Origin: Drosophila miranda
Taxonomy: Eukaryota; Arthropoda; Insecta; Diptera; Drosophilidae
Direction: 5' to 3'
Assembly: GCF_003369915.1 (NCBI RefSeq)
Contig: NW_022881603.1
Location: 28,889,522 to 28,953,521, forward strand
Length of the DNA stretch: 64,000 bases
Numbering within the stretch: the stretch's first letter is position 1; the number at the start of each line of letters is the position of its first letter. Below the pieces are notes generated by a model. The model ran no database searches, had not been told where the DNA came from, and saw nothing but the letters and a program-made list of their open reading frames with translations. The position numbers and the translations under genes were made by a program. Shown here in pieces: positions 36,031 to 47,125 of the stretch.

Positions 36031-36911
36031 TTACGATTCCTCGATTAAGACATTACGTCTTCTACAAATATTGTGCAGGGCACAGCATACATTTATAATT
36101 TGGCAACAAAATATTGGTGGGTAATTTAAAGTGCGTTGCAAGCAACGGAAACGGCTTTTAAGGACTCCAATGGTGCGTTCTATAATATTTCGTGCTCCAG
36201 TATGCTTTATGTTGAATCTTTGCTGATAGGTGGCTATCTCCGCGCTCCTATAAGGAGTCAGAACAAAACTCTCTAGAGCGTAGCCCGAATCAGCCAAAAC
36301 AAACCCATTAATGGTCGTGGATAAATATTCCCTAGCAGGGGAGTGATTCCAAATGAAGGAGTCATGGCAGGAACCAGGGTGCATGGCATCAATAGCAATT
36401 ATCTCCATATTGTAGTTACCACCATGGCATTCATGCTATAAAATCATTTCCTTTTATAGAACACAGAGTGGTTTTGTACAGGCTTTAGTATTCTGATGTG
36501 AGTTCCATCCACACAGGCACCAATTCGAGGCAATTTAAAGTTCCGATAGAAATATTCATATGATTGTTGCAATTGATGATTATTCATCTGCAACGAAATG
36601 AACTCAACAGATAACAGCCTGTCCATCAACGGAATAAGTTTGTGAAGAATCTTTCCAAATGTACTGCGTCCAATGTTTATATGGTGGTCTTTGGCAACTG
36701 CCCACTGGTAGCAGCCAGTGGCGAGATATCGCATTACTGAAGCCAATGGCGTAGAGGGAGATAACTTCCTGGTAACACCTAAATGGGGTTGAACTTTCTC
36801 CATCATTTTGAAAGTTTTTTTGTCGATCCGAAATCTTCACAAATCTGAAAGCTTTACCATTAGCAATTTAATTTTCAATACGCATGCTGTTACTCACAGT
36901 TCGTCAGACAT
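36031..36911 (-). pseudogene. PIF/Harbinger-like nuclease gene, decayed
   Basis: It is related to HARBI1-type transposases (DDE_4 superfamily). A 14-base first exon (36911-36898, ATG) fits a GT donor, with acceptor TTTCAG and second exon from 36844. The three acidic residues are present: Asp in CVDGTHI, Asp in VLADSGYA and Glu in NIIERTIG. Lesions: one-base change in the T run at 36815-36821, a TGA at 36446-36444 where the family has Gly, and a four-base loss near 36412. No terminal inverted repeats were found beside it. With the intron and the tRNA neighbours it could be a once-domesticated gene (PIF-derived host genes are known in Drosophila) rather than a transposon. Confidence 0.75.
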
Positions 36912-37278
36912 GTTAAATACACAAGTGTTGCATCTAAGATGCAACTAGATCTTCTTAGATCACGTAATTTCTGCAATCGTTTTGCTTCAAAACAAGCAAT
37001 TGAAAAAATAAAAGGCATTTTAATCACGCTGTATTTTTACAAAACAGCCAGGTCAGCTGTTTTTTTTTGCCAGAAACGATGGAAAAAGAAACATATCGAT
37101 AAAAAAAATATGTGAAAACTGGAGCACCTTAAAACGAAAACGAAACGTTTTGGCTGAAAACGTAATCCGCAAAAGTAAATGAAAAACGGAGCCTGCCTGA
37201 ATATTTCAATTTGTTTACTGCCTCCCTCTCCAATACCAGCTTTGCACTAATAAGTATTTGACCGCTCAAATACCAGCT
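36912..37278. other. intergenic
   Basis: AT-rich sequence with no gene seen, between the PIF-like gene start and the tRNA-Val pseudogene. Confidence 0.4.
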
Positions 37279-37342
37279 GTTTCCGTGGTGTAGCGGTTAT
37301 TACATCTGCCTAAGGCCCCCGGTTCGATCCCGGGCGGAAGCA
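37279..37342 (+). pseudogene. tRNA-Val copy lacking half of the anticodon arm
   Basis: It matches the gene at 35755-35827, including flanking CAGCTG before and AGGTTG after, but nine bases (CACGCAGAA) are missing, so the anticodon-stem 3' strand and part of the loop are gone. It also has T for C in the D arm and G for A in the acceptor stem. The A box and B box are intact and a T run follows at about 37355, so it could still be transcribed into a 64-base RNA. Confidence 0.9.
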
Positions 37343-37407
37343 GGTTGCAATCACTTTTTTCTTTCCTTTTAATTTTTTTCGTGACTAAATGGCTTTTTAA
37401 GCATTAA

Positions 37408-37779
37408 TTATAACAGCTCGGCCAATATGGAGTCTGTTTCGTGCTCGCTTGTCTCGTATCTAGGCACAGTTATCGTTAAAATGTCTTCATTTGGGCCTGT
37501 AGCTCTGCTCTGCGAATTTCTTGTGCGTGTGAAATTTTTTAACAAGGTAGCAGTAGCAGCAGCAGCCGGCGACTTGTCTTGTCTTGGTTTTGGTCTATCC
37601 GTAGCCGTGAGGCTTTTTCGTCTGGCCTTCTCTCCCCTACCCATTGCTAATTTTGTTTGTTTTGCTAACAAGCTGCCACTCTGTCTGGTCGGGCTCGTTG
37701 CCCCATTCTCCACTGTTCTGGACAACCCGTTCTTGTTGTTTCCGCTGCTGCTGCTGCTGCTGCTGCCTGCTTCTGGCAT
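37408..37779 (-). CDS. Ser-rich small protein, unrecognised
   Basis: An ATG-started frame of 123 codons. The start region is a Ser run (CAG/CTG-type repeat), the middle is basic (about residues 45-75) and the end is acidic (TITVPRYETSEHETDSILAE). No family is recognised. The ordered end, in which the charged tail continues to a proper stop, suggests real coding, but the repeat-rich start lowers confidence. A first exon of a larger gene is another possibility. Confidence 0.4.
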   Translation of the reverse strand: MPEAGSSSSSSSGNNKNGLSRTVENGATSPTRQSGSLLAKQTKLAMGRGEKARRKSLTATDRPKPRQDKSPAAAATATLLKNFTRTRNSQSRATGPNEDILTITVPRYETSEHETDSILAELL

Positions 37780-38120
37780 CTGACGGCGCCGAAAGTCGCC
37801 TGTGAGTCGCGTGGCTTGAATTACAAAATCCGCACATAAATCTTAATGCCGGCAGAAAAGTTGGCGCCAACGCCCTCTTTATGAAGAGTGGTGCAGCAAA
37901 ATTGCATAAAAACAGACTGGCAGCCGAGAAGCAAGAGTCCCAGAGAGGAATGAATGGAAGGCGACAGACACAAAAGAAAGTGAATCGACAAAGCAAAAAA
38001 AATAAATAATGCTTTTGCATTCGCTTTTCATGGCCTTGAAACGCAAGATACGGTAAATATCGGCATAGTTTTACAAAACTAAAGAAATTTGTTTGTCATT
38101 TTAGAAAATTCGATGCATAT
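37780..38120. other. intergenic up to the second BEL element
   Basis: No gene is seen. The target site of the BEL element lies at its right end (CATAT at 38116-38120). Confidence 0.4.
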
Positions 38121-38457
38121 TGTTCAGGCCAGCAGCAGATGATCGCCGCGCACTGTGCCAACTTCGTGCGCTCCGGTCTCAACTCGCTCTCGCGCGCTCG
38201 GAAGGGCGCTCGGGAAACTTTACGACCCACGATCCACCCGGCGCTCAAGCCATCAGGGAGCATAGATCGTAAGGCCTAGTTTAGTTACGTTTCCCACCCC
38301 GCTACAAGCTGTCGTCGTGCACATACGCGCACCTACAACCTACATATATACAGAAATACAAGGAACATATTTATTGGAACAACTCTGACTTCTTCTTTTG
38401 GATATTTTCCCACTCGTCGCTGGAAAGCCGCTCCGGTGATCCGCCCTCCTACAAACA
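38121..38457 (+). repeat. 5' LTR of the second BEL element
   Basis: This is a 337-bp repeat that begins TGTTCAGGCC and ends CTACAAACA. The same sequence, with small indels, lies at 44097-44315 plus 45387-45501. Confidence 0.9.
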
Positions 38458-38458
38458 T

Positions 38459-38476
38459 TGGTCCTTCGAGCCGGAT
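38459..38476 (+). promoter_or_regulatory. primer-binding site matching tRNA-Tyr
   Basis: These 18 bases begin TGGTCCTTCGAGCC, one base after the LTR. They complement the 3' end of fly tRNA-Tyr (…GGCTCGAAGGACCA, from memory). Confidence 0.75.
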
Positions 38477-38760
38477 CTTCGCCTTCCCCATAAGGAGAAG
38501 CTTACCCCAGCCAGCATCGGCGGATCGCTCTAAGTTCAAGATAAGTAAGCCCAACACCAGTGCAGTGATTTTGTGCGAGTTTTCCATCCCAGTCCGAGTT
38601 CCCGTGGCATATGTACATACACTACTGGCCAAAAAAATAAGTACATCGGTGTCGTGCTAGTTTGTTATGGAATAGCTCGAATGTTTGTAAATGTATTGAT
38701 GCCAATTGTTTATATTCGGAAAGGTTACAGTCTTGCCAATTATTTAAATCAAAAATTTAA

Positions 38761-40299
38761 GTGGGGAACCATCTTAATAAAATTCTATGCATACATGAAG
38801 TTTTCAGTGGGGACTACCAGCAGTGGCCCACGTTCCGAGACCTGTTCACCGCCATATATATAGAGAACCCGAGGTTGGCTCCAGTAGAAAAACTGTTCCA
38901 CCTCAACAAAAAAACAAGCGGTGAGGCCCTCGACATAGTGGCACAGGCTCCACTCACGAACGAAGGGTTCGCGTCCGCATGGAGCGCCCTCCGTAAGCGT
39001 TTCCAAAACAAGAGGCTGATACTCAAAGCCCAGCTGAAGATCCTTTTCAGTCTGCCCCAAATCCGCACCGAGTCAGCTGCAGCGCTAAAAGAGCTTCAGA
39101 GGGCCGTCCACAAGTGCCTTACGACACTCAACCACTCCGAGGTCTCCACAGACAGCATTTTCGCTGAAGGAGTGTTAGTGTACCTCATATCCGCGAAGTT
39201 GCCGAAAGCGACTTTGGAGCTTTGGGAGCAGTCCGTGACACACAAGTCCGAAATTCCCACCTGGCACGCTATGGACAAGTTCCTGGCGGAGCGGTACCTG
39301 TCTCTCGAGGTGACCGAGGATGGCCATCCAGGCATGGAGACTCAGGCCCCCTCCAGGGCGAGTCTACCCATGTCAGAGAGTTCAAAGGGCAATCCCAACC
39401 CATTCCGTTCCCAAGGGAGCCCTGTTGCAAGGCGGGTTCACTCGTTCGGAACAACTGTGGATCCGAAGCGGAGAACGTGTGATCTTTGCTCCAAAGAGAA
39501 CCATCCGATCCGGGTATGCCCTCAATTCCTTTAGATGAGACCTTATGCTCGCTCCAGCTATATTAAGCAAAAAATGCTTTGCTTAAACTGTTTCGCAAGA
39601 GGTCACCAGATTCGTGAATGCCAAAGCGCCCACAACTGCAACACGTGTGGAGACCGGCATCATACGCTGCTGCACCGTGGCACTCCAGTTTGCAGCCAAT
39701 CCGTGCCCAACTCCGTACCACTTCCGACTCCTGCCGAAGCTCAGCCTATCGTTCAGAACTATTTCGCCTCCGGCAAGAGGGCGGTACTCCTGGGCACGGT
39801 TATTATTAATATTTGCCACTTGGGGACAAACTTTCGCGCCCGCGCTCTAATCGACCCGGGCTCCGAGGTGACGTTCATTACGGAACGTCTCTTCCAGATC
39901 ATTAAGTTGCCATTCCGACTCGCCCAGGCACAGGTCTCGGTCCTCAATCAGACCATATCCGCTCAGTCCAAGAAGCTCTGCCATTTTTCCATCCGCTCCC
40001 CGACTAAGCCGGGCTTACACTTGGACGCCACAGCCTATGTCCTGCCGGAACTATCAGGCAGGCAACACTCGTTGCGAGACTTGCCGAACCTGCCATGGGC
40101 AGACCCGACATTTTACGCAAGCTCACAAATAGATGTCCTGATTGGTGCCGACATCCTTCCATCCATCCTCTTGAGCGGCTCACAGACGAACATCTGTGGA
40201 TCTCTCCTCGGACAGGAGACCATTTTCGGATGGGTTCTTACAGGCCCAGTGCCAAAGGCAGGGTCGCATCCTTCTCCACGCAAATTTCCACCGAGCTAG
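38761..40299 (+). pseudogene. gag and protease of the second BEL element
   Basis: The gag region starts with FSGDYQQWPTFRDLF (DUF1759). The knuckle CDLCSKENHPIRVC is followed by TAG at 39532-39534. The same frame continues with CLNCFARGHQIREC and CNTCGDRHHTLLH, so the TAG is a nonsense change. The protease active site is DPGSE near 39855. The frame is lost near 40255 in GWVLTGPV. The normal amino end of gag is missing. Confidence 0.8.
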
Positions 40300-43200
40300 A
40301 GACTCCGTTAGACAAACTCCTCAGAAAGTTTTGGGAGGTGGAGGACATTCCTACTAAAATAGAAAGCGAGTCGGATTCGTACTGCGAAAGTCCTCCGAAC
40401 TACGTCAAGAACGCCAAGCGGGAAATACGTCGTCACGTTACCGTTTCGCGACCCAGATCATCTCGGATCAGATCTGGGGAATTCAAGGGCAACCGCGCTG
40501 GCCCAGTTCCTAAGAAACGAAAATCGCTTGAAAAGAAACAGTCCCCTACAATTGCAGTACGACACCGGGATCCAAGAATACCTAGAGCTTGGACACATGA
40601 CAGAAGTTCTTCCGACTCATGGGTCCTCAACCTACCACCTGCCGCACCACGCTGTCTTTAAGCCTGATAGAACCACCACGAAAGTCCGCGTTGTATTTAA
40701 CGCATCCAGCCCGTCGACTAACGGTATCAGCTTGAATGACCTTCTGCACCCCGGCCCTGTTCTCCAGTCCGGCTTAACCCTTCAGATCCTGAAGTGGCGC
40801 TACTACCGGTACGTCTTCAATGCTGACATCACCAAGATGTATCGGCAGATTTGGGTAGATCCGAAGCACACCCCCTTCCAGCGAATATTGTTTCGCAACA
40901 AGGAGGGCGAGATACGGGACTATGAGTTGCAAACTGTCACCTTTGGAGTCAATTGTGCTCCCTTTCTCGCCATCCGGGTGTTGCAACGGCTTGCAGACGA
41001 TGTCCAGTCCCTATTCCCGAGAGCCAGTCACATCATTCGGTCCTGTATGTATGTCGACGACGTCCTAGCGGGAGCAGACTCTCCCACTGAGGCTCAACTA
41101 GCTATCCGCGAGTTACAGGCCGCCCTGAGTTCTGCCGGGTTTCCACTGAGAAAATGGACGTCCAACCACAAGGACATCCTGACTACCATTCCGAATGACC
41201 ATCTCCTTCACACCTGGAAGGCGACAACAGACGATTTCTTCTTCGTTCCGCCAGAACTGGCATCTACGGCATCCTATACCAAGCGAGCGGTGCTTTCCCA
41301 GATAGCAAGGTTGTTCGACCCTGCGGGCTGGTTGGCTCCTTTCATTGTCCGGTCAAAGATCTTCATGCAAGAGATCTGGTTGCAAGAAGTGGGATGGGAC
41401 GAAGATCTTCCGACCGAGATGCGTCAGCGCTGGCAGCTCTAGACCAGATCCGCATTCCAAGGTGGATTGGCTCCGAACCATCTGTAAGGGTCGAGCATCA
41501 CGGATTTTGCGATGCGTCCGAAAAGGCGTACGGTGCGGCGATCTACGTACGCATCGAGACTGACCACCTGGTCAAGGTACAGTTGCTCAGTTAAGACTGT
41601 ATCGCTCCCCCGGTTAGAGCTGTGCGGCGCCGTGCTGCTGTCCGAAATGGCGACGGCTATCCTGCCAAATATGCCAAGCGCACCTACAACCTGTTACTTC
41701 TGGACAGATTCCGCTATAGTCCTGTCCTGGCTGAAAAAGCCTGCTTGCCACTGGACTACCTTCGTGGCCAACCGAGGGACCAGAATTTCGCAAGCCACCG
41801 GGGTCGAGAATTGGGGTCACGTTCCGTCCGCACAAAATCCCGCCGACCTCGCCAGCAGGGGCGTATCCTTACAGGAGCTCGTCGAGAACCAACTCTGGTG
41901 GCACGGACCAGCGTGGTTGCAAGGGCCCCGGCATCAATGGCCAGCCCAAGGCGGGGACGATCCCGTGATAACCCTCGAGCAACGTGCTCTGAAGGTTCAT
42001 TTTGCACCGAGCCCATCCGAAGACTTCCTCGATCGGTTCTCCAATCTGGAGAGAGCCCTGCGAGTCCGTGCTTATGTCCTTCGCTTCACAAAACGCTGCC
42101 GGAAGCTGGTCACCGGACAAGAGGACCACCTTGCAAGCGAAGACATTACCGAAGCTGAGCGCACTCTGATCCTAGAGACTCAGCGCAGGGAATACTCCCA
42201 AGAGCATCACTGCCTAAGCGAGAAGCGGCCAGTGCCAGGGTAAAGTTCTATCCTGAATTTGAACCCGTTCCTAGACCAACATGGGCTCATAAGAGCATGT
42301 GGCCGTATCGCAACTTCTACCTTTCTGAAGTACGACGAACGGCATCCCATTATTCTGCCGTACCGCTGCCGGCTATCCCGCCTTCTCGCGCAATTCACCC
42401 ACCGGATAACTGTTCATGGCGGGAACCAACTAATGGTGCGACTTATCCGATCCAAGTTCTGGATTCCCAAGGTTCAGAAACTCATGAACGAACGTCCTTT
42501 TCCAGACCGTTCACGCACACCGGAATTGACTACGTGGGTCCCTTCGAAATACGGAATTACACAGGCAGAGCGTTCCTGATAACCAAGTGGTATGTGTGTG
42601 TGTTCGTGTGTTTTTCCACGAAGGCGATCCATTTGGAGCCCACGTCGGATCTCACGACCGAGAAATTTCTTGCAGCCTCGTCGCACGACGAGGGTGTCCG
42701 CAGCGCATTCACTCCGACAATGGCACAACTTTCGTTGGTGCCGCCCAGGTGCTTTCCCGTGACTTCCTAGAAGCATTCAAGGGCTCGATAACTGATGCGT
42801 ACAGCCATCACCGGGTTTCGTGGCGTTTTATCCCACCAGGAGCTCCACACGTGGGAGGTCTGTGGGAAGCCGGGGTGAAGAGTTTCAAAACTCTCTTTTA
42901 CAAAGCCACGTCCACTCGGAAGTACACTTTCGAAGAGCTTTCCACGCATCTCGCAAAGATCGAAGCATGCCTTAATTCCAGGCCGCTCTCGCCGATGTCC
43001 GAAGATCCAACTGAGTTGCTGGCCCTTACTCCCGGGCACTTCCTTGCCGGGGGACCCTTGATGTCCACGGCCGAACCCGAAATAAAGGGTGACCTTAAAT
43101 CAATAATCGGTGGAAAGCGGTGGAAAGAGGAATACCTCAAAGAGCTCCACAAGCGCACTAAGTGGCAGACGCTGACGCCAAACCTCCAGGTTGGGGATAT

Positions 43201-43318
43201 GGTTGTCGTCAAAGAAGTCAACCTGCCCTCCAATGAATGGCGGCTCGGGAGAGTCCAGTCCGTGTATCCCGGCGCTGACGATAGAGGTAGATATCCTTAC
43301 TGCCCGCGGGGTCCTTAA
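40256..43318 (+). pseudogene. reverse transcriptase, RNase H and integrase of the second BEL element
   Basis: The RT core lies about 40640-41200 with FNADITKMYRQI, TFGVNCAPF and YVDD near 41050. RNase H follows with FCDASEKAYGAA near 41505 and WTDSAIVLSWL near 41700. Integrase pieces are HRITVHGG, DYVGPF near 42530, IHSDNGTTFVG near 42710 and GGLWEAGVKSFK near 42860, and the frame ends at 43318. At least four frame changes occur (about 40500, 41430, 42245 and 42580), so no functional polyprotein is made. Confidence 0.85.
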
Positions 43319-43464
43319 AAGGCCTGTTGTAAAGGTCGTTCTCCTCCCAGTAGAACGCCCTAGTTCCGTCCAACAATAACGCGAATGTACCTTCCAAAGC
43401 TCCAAGTTTCATTACTAATACTTCTCCGACCACTTTCCTTCCTCCTAGTTCATCGTATCCAGAC

Positions 43465-44118
43465 ATGGGCCCACGCTCACGCTCCAACCGCACCGGGGAG
43501 AGCCGGCGTCCACGGGGTAGAGGCACCTACCGTTGCCGAGTCTGCTCAGGAATACACCCGCTACGGACCTGCCATGTGTTTCTGCGCCTGAGCCCTGAGA
43601 AGAGGCTCCGAGCCGTCCTGAGAAACAAATACTGCGCCAACTGCCTGGCACACCAGCACTCCGGGAAGGACTGCCTCAGTGGCGGGCTGTGCAGGGTGTG
43701 TGGCAAGAACCACCACACGCTACTCCACATATCCGCGCCTCGCTGTCCAGCCCGCTCAGCCTCGCGAATACAGTCGACAGCTACATCGGCCCACGCCGGA
43801 CGCCGCCCTCGTCGCCCAGCCCGTCCAGACCCGGCTGCACCGCCGCCATCTACGCCGGCTCACGCCGAGCGCCGTCCTCGTCGGCCCGTCAGCAGACCGG
43901 TCGTACGAACCGCGACCTCATCGTTTTCGAGTCCATCGGCTCAAGCTGAGTGCCGTCCCCGTCACCCCGTGAACCGCCCCGTCGTAGGAACCCCGGCGCC
44001 CTCCGTAAGCTCCCTTCTACAACATAGGAGCCTCAATATCCTCCCGACACTGGTTGGGCTTTGCATCCTGCAAGGGGGGGTGGGGGGGGAGGAGGATGTT
44101 CAGGCCAGCAGCAGATGA
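43465..44118 (+). CDS. zinc-knuckle ORF in the env position
   Basis: A 217-codon open frame starts from ATG between the integrase and the 3' LTR. Residues about 24-90 hold three Cys/His knuckles (CRVCSGIHPLRTC, CANCLAHQHSGKDC, CRVCGKNHHTLLH) like those of BEL gag, followed by a Pro/Arg-rich tail containing three copies of an AHAERRPRRP-type repeat. No envelope features (signal peptide, transmembrane helix) are seen. The frame is longer than most other pieces of this decayed element and runs into the LTR. It may be a duplicated gag knuckle domain used as a nucleic-acid chaperone. Confidence 0.6.
   Translation: MGPRSRSNRTGESRRPRGRGTYRCRVCSGIHPLRTCHVFLRLSPEKRLRAVLRNKYCANCLAHQHSGKDCLSGGLCRVCGKNHHTLLHISAPRCPARSASRIQSTATSAHAGRRPRRPARPDPAAPPPSTPAHAERRPRRPVSRPVVRTATSSFSSPSAQAECRPRHPVNRPVVGTPAPSVSSLLQHRSLNILPTLVGLCILQGGVGGEEDVQASSR
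44072..44096 (+). promoter_or_regulatory. polypurine tract of the second BEL element
   Basis: This nearly pure purine stretch, with G runs of seven and eight split by one T and then GGAGGA, directly precedes the TG of the 3' LTR. This is the expected plus-strand primer. Confidence 0.75.
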
Positions 44119-45501
44119 TCGCCGCGCACTGTGCCATCTTCGTGCGCTCCGGTCTCAACTCGCTCTCGCGCGCTCGGAGGGGCGGAGGGACTTTACGACC
44201 CACGATCCACCCGGCGCTCAAGCCATCAGGGAGCATAGATCGTAAGGCCTAGTTTAGTTACGTTTCCCACCCCGCTACAAGCTGTCGTCGTGCACATACG
44301 CGCACCTACAACCTACAGTGGCGAGCACGTGTGGATACATGTTTATCACTTTTCACTTTAAGCGCCTGTAAAATCTTTAAAAATGAATCAATCCTTGTGA
44401 TTTTTTTTTTTTTAAAGATTCATTAATTTATTGAGAATGAAAAAAGACAACAATTTCAATTCAAAGAGATCCTTTTCCTTAAGAGACTTTAATTTTTTCA
44501 AAAAAAGAGCATGTATCCACTTTTGCACGTTTCAAATTTTTTTACTTTAATAATTTTTTTAAAATATTTGTTCCAAAGGGCCTTAGCTTTTATCATATTC
44601 CGAATAAGTATGGGCATGCTCTCGACTAAATTTAGTAGGTGCTGGCAAGGTATCATGCGCCACTCCGACCTCTCGCGCTCCCAAAGACTCACCCAATCCC
44701 TTTGGTGCAGACTCCTACTTTTCCAGTGGTTTTTAAACAGAGCCCATCGATTTTCAATGGGATTTAGATCTGGGCCATTGAGGAGGCCACTGGATTAAGT
44801 GAAAACTCGAGTTATTGGGACGATTTTTTACGAATTTAGCCTTGTGCGTCGGGCTACCGTCTTGCTATAAATTGATCTCGGATGTGGGGAAGACACATTT
44901 CTCTATAAAATTTGACAAAATGGGTTCCTAAATATGAAGATAATACTCTTTCTTCATTATTCCATCGATTTTAACCAATTGGAGAACGTTCCACCAAGTG
45001 CAGCAGCCCTACACCGTCAGGCTTCCTCGTCTATGCTTTATTGTTTCCTTGACTTAATGATTTTTCAGCTTTCCACATGAGCGGTATCAGTAGTTTTCAT
45101 TTCGATCAGACTTAAAACTATTTATTTTGGTATATCTGACCCAATTAATTTCTTACAATCTTCCGTGGTCCAGTTCCTATGCTCCTCGCTAAATATAAGA
45201 TGCGCAGCCACTTTTTGTGAGAGAGGGCAGGTTTTCTCTGGCTATCTGCCGGTGTCAGGCAGATCGTACGCAGAGCGTCCACTCATGGAACGTTCTCCAA
45301 TTGGTTGATTGATTCATTTTTAAAGATTTTACAGGCGCTTAAAGTGAAAAGTGATAAACATGTATCCACACGTGCTCGCCACTGTACATATATACAGAAA
45401 TACAAGGAACATATTTATTGGAACAACTTTGACTTCTTCTTTTGGATATTTTCCCACTCGTCGCTGGAAAGCCGCTCCGGTGATCCGCCCTCCTACAAAC
45501 A
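44097..45501 (+). repeat. 3' LTR of the second BEL element, interrupted
   Basis: LTR sequence occupies 44097-44315 and 45387-45501; the Tc1-like element lies between. Without it, the LTR would be about 334 bp. Confidence 0.85.
44316..45384 (-). mobile_element. Tc1-like DNA transposon relic inside the LTR
   Basis: It begins CAGTGGCGAGCACGTG and ends with the inverted copy CACGTGCTCGCCACTG, flanked by TA at 44314-44315 and 45385-45386. TIRs extend about 75 bases with few changes. The minus strand shows broken pieces of Tc1 transposase, for example LNP..NRW near 44755 and SEEHRNWT near 45185, with many stops. Length is 1,069 bp. Confidence 0.85.
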
Positions 45502-45506
45502 CATAC

Positions 45507-47125
45507 TATTTAGCTGGCATGGCAAAGAGTATTTAATACTTCGTCTGTATATTTTCTTTTTTCTAGGTTTGCCCTTGATTAAAGCCTTTTGTTGAATGGG
45601 ACGATGGCTGGCGATGTGTCTTTGACTCACTTGGAAGTTGGCCAAAACTGTTGGCCAATTTGTAGTATTTTTGATACACATAAATTTGGTTTGGTTTTGT
45701 AAAATTGCCAAATAAACTTGAAGTCTGCACTGCTGTTGAGATTTGCTAACGTCCAGAGAGGAAGGGGGATAAATGAATATGTTTTTATTGCATGGAAAAT
45801 CGCTCAATATCAGTTTTCGAAAGATTTGTTAAGAGATCTTCAAGAGTGTATCGATTCCGTGTCTCTTGTTTGCTCTGTAATCTAGTCAGTCGGGAAGTAA
45901 TCATATTTGTAGACTATGACATCATCTAGGACATTGTGGCACCCACACCCACAACCCTCCCGGCACTTAAAGACAAGCAAATACAATTTCATCCCCTCTG
46001 AGGGGCACATGACGTCATTTCCTGTCATTAACTCAAAACGCAAACGATAAGCAACCACCCAATCCCAATCCCAATTCCAGGATATTTTTACGAGGCTCGT
46101 GGTAGCAAACATTCATTGGTGGCGCCACAGTTCCGTCATTTGGCCGGCGCCATTCAGTCAAAATTGCATGGCAACGGCTAGGCAACGGCGATAGTGAAAT
46201 TGCCGGCGAAAAAAGAATTTAACTAACAATGCTCTAAGGAAAATCCAAAAAAATGGCGTGTCCCGCACAGGTATTTTTATTTCCAGAGGACGTCAAGAAC
46301 CCCCTCGCTCTATTGCCCAAGAGGGTGTCTGTTTGGCTGTCCTTGTTCTTGTGCCCAATTTCTGGGCTTCGCGGCCGGGGGGTGGGAGGTTGTGGGTCGT
46401 TGACCCGAACACGCGAGCATCGCAGGAAATGTGGGCAGTGCCTGATGCGTGTTTAAAATTGGTTTGAGCCGCATATACGAGTATGTAAGAGCACATGTCC
46501 TTAACGACAGTAACTCAATCCTGATAGGAGCACATTAAAGGCATTAAATGGGCTTTTAATTGAACTTCAGTTACAGTCGAGAAGGGTTGTAGCACAGGTG
46601 GTACACAAACAACAACAAAAAACTCAAATACTTGCAAAATGATCTATTTGAATTTTAATTTAAGTTATCTAACTAATAGAAGATCTATTTCCATTTTGGC
46701 GCCTCTCTTACAAAGAACAGTGCCAGATTTTCAAGTTTTCCGTTTTTTCCCCCATTTTAAGACTATTAAGCGAGAAATGAGAGTTTGCCATAGGCTGACT
46801 CTTGATTTCCCCCTATAAAGATGGAAATACATACATTATGTGTAAAAACCCAGTGTACCATGTCCGAAGGCATGGAGGGGTAAATCTGAATTTTTGCACT
46901 ATTTAAAGAGATATTTGTGTACACAGAGACATACGAACATGTACACATTTGTGGCACGACATATCGACATCGGAATAAAAAGCTGAGTCTGCACGCTCAA
47001 GTGGCTTTTAATTCAATTTCAACTGAAGCAGAGCCACACGCTCCAAGGGAATCCGAGGAGGCAGAGACAAAAGAGAGCAGAGCAGACTAGTGACTAGTGC
47101 GAAAGAATGTACATATGTACATGAA
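45507..47125. other. intergenic
   Basis: No firm gene is seen. An ATG at 46253 preceded by a leader-like stretch and followed by GCACAG/GTATTT looks like a short first coding exon of a plus-strand gene, but no continuation was found. Confidence 0.3.

Larger units (their letters stand above)
38121..45501 (+). mobile_element. BEL/Pao retrotransposon, full-length but decayed
   Basis: LTRs at 38121-38457 and 44097-45501 (the second split by a Tc1-like insertion) bound a pol of BEL type: gag with zinc knuckles, DUF1758 protease, reverse transcriptase with YVDD, RNase H and integrase, in that order. CATAT before and CATAC after are probably the diverged 5-bp target duplication. The coding frames carry a stop and several shifts, and the LTRs differ by small indels, so it is old. 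Near 38630-38760 the amino part of gag is replaced by a foreign AT-rich piece. Confidence 0.9.

Noticed and set aside
46253..46456. 67-codon frame starting at an ATG with a leader-like upstream
   Set aside because: Only the first six codons before a GT look gene-like; no downstream exon was found, so not listed as a gene.
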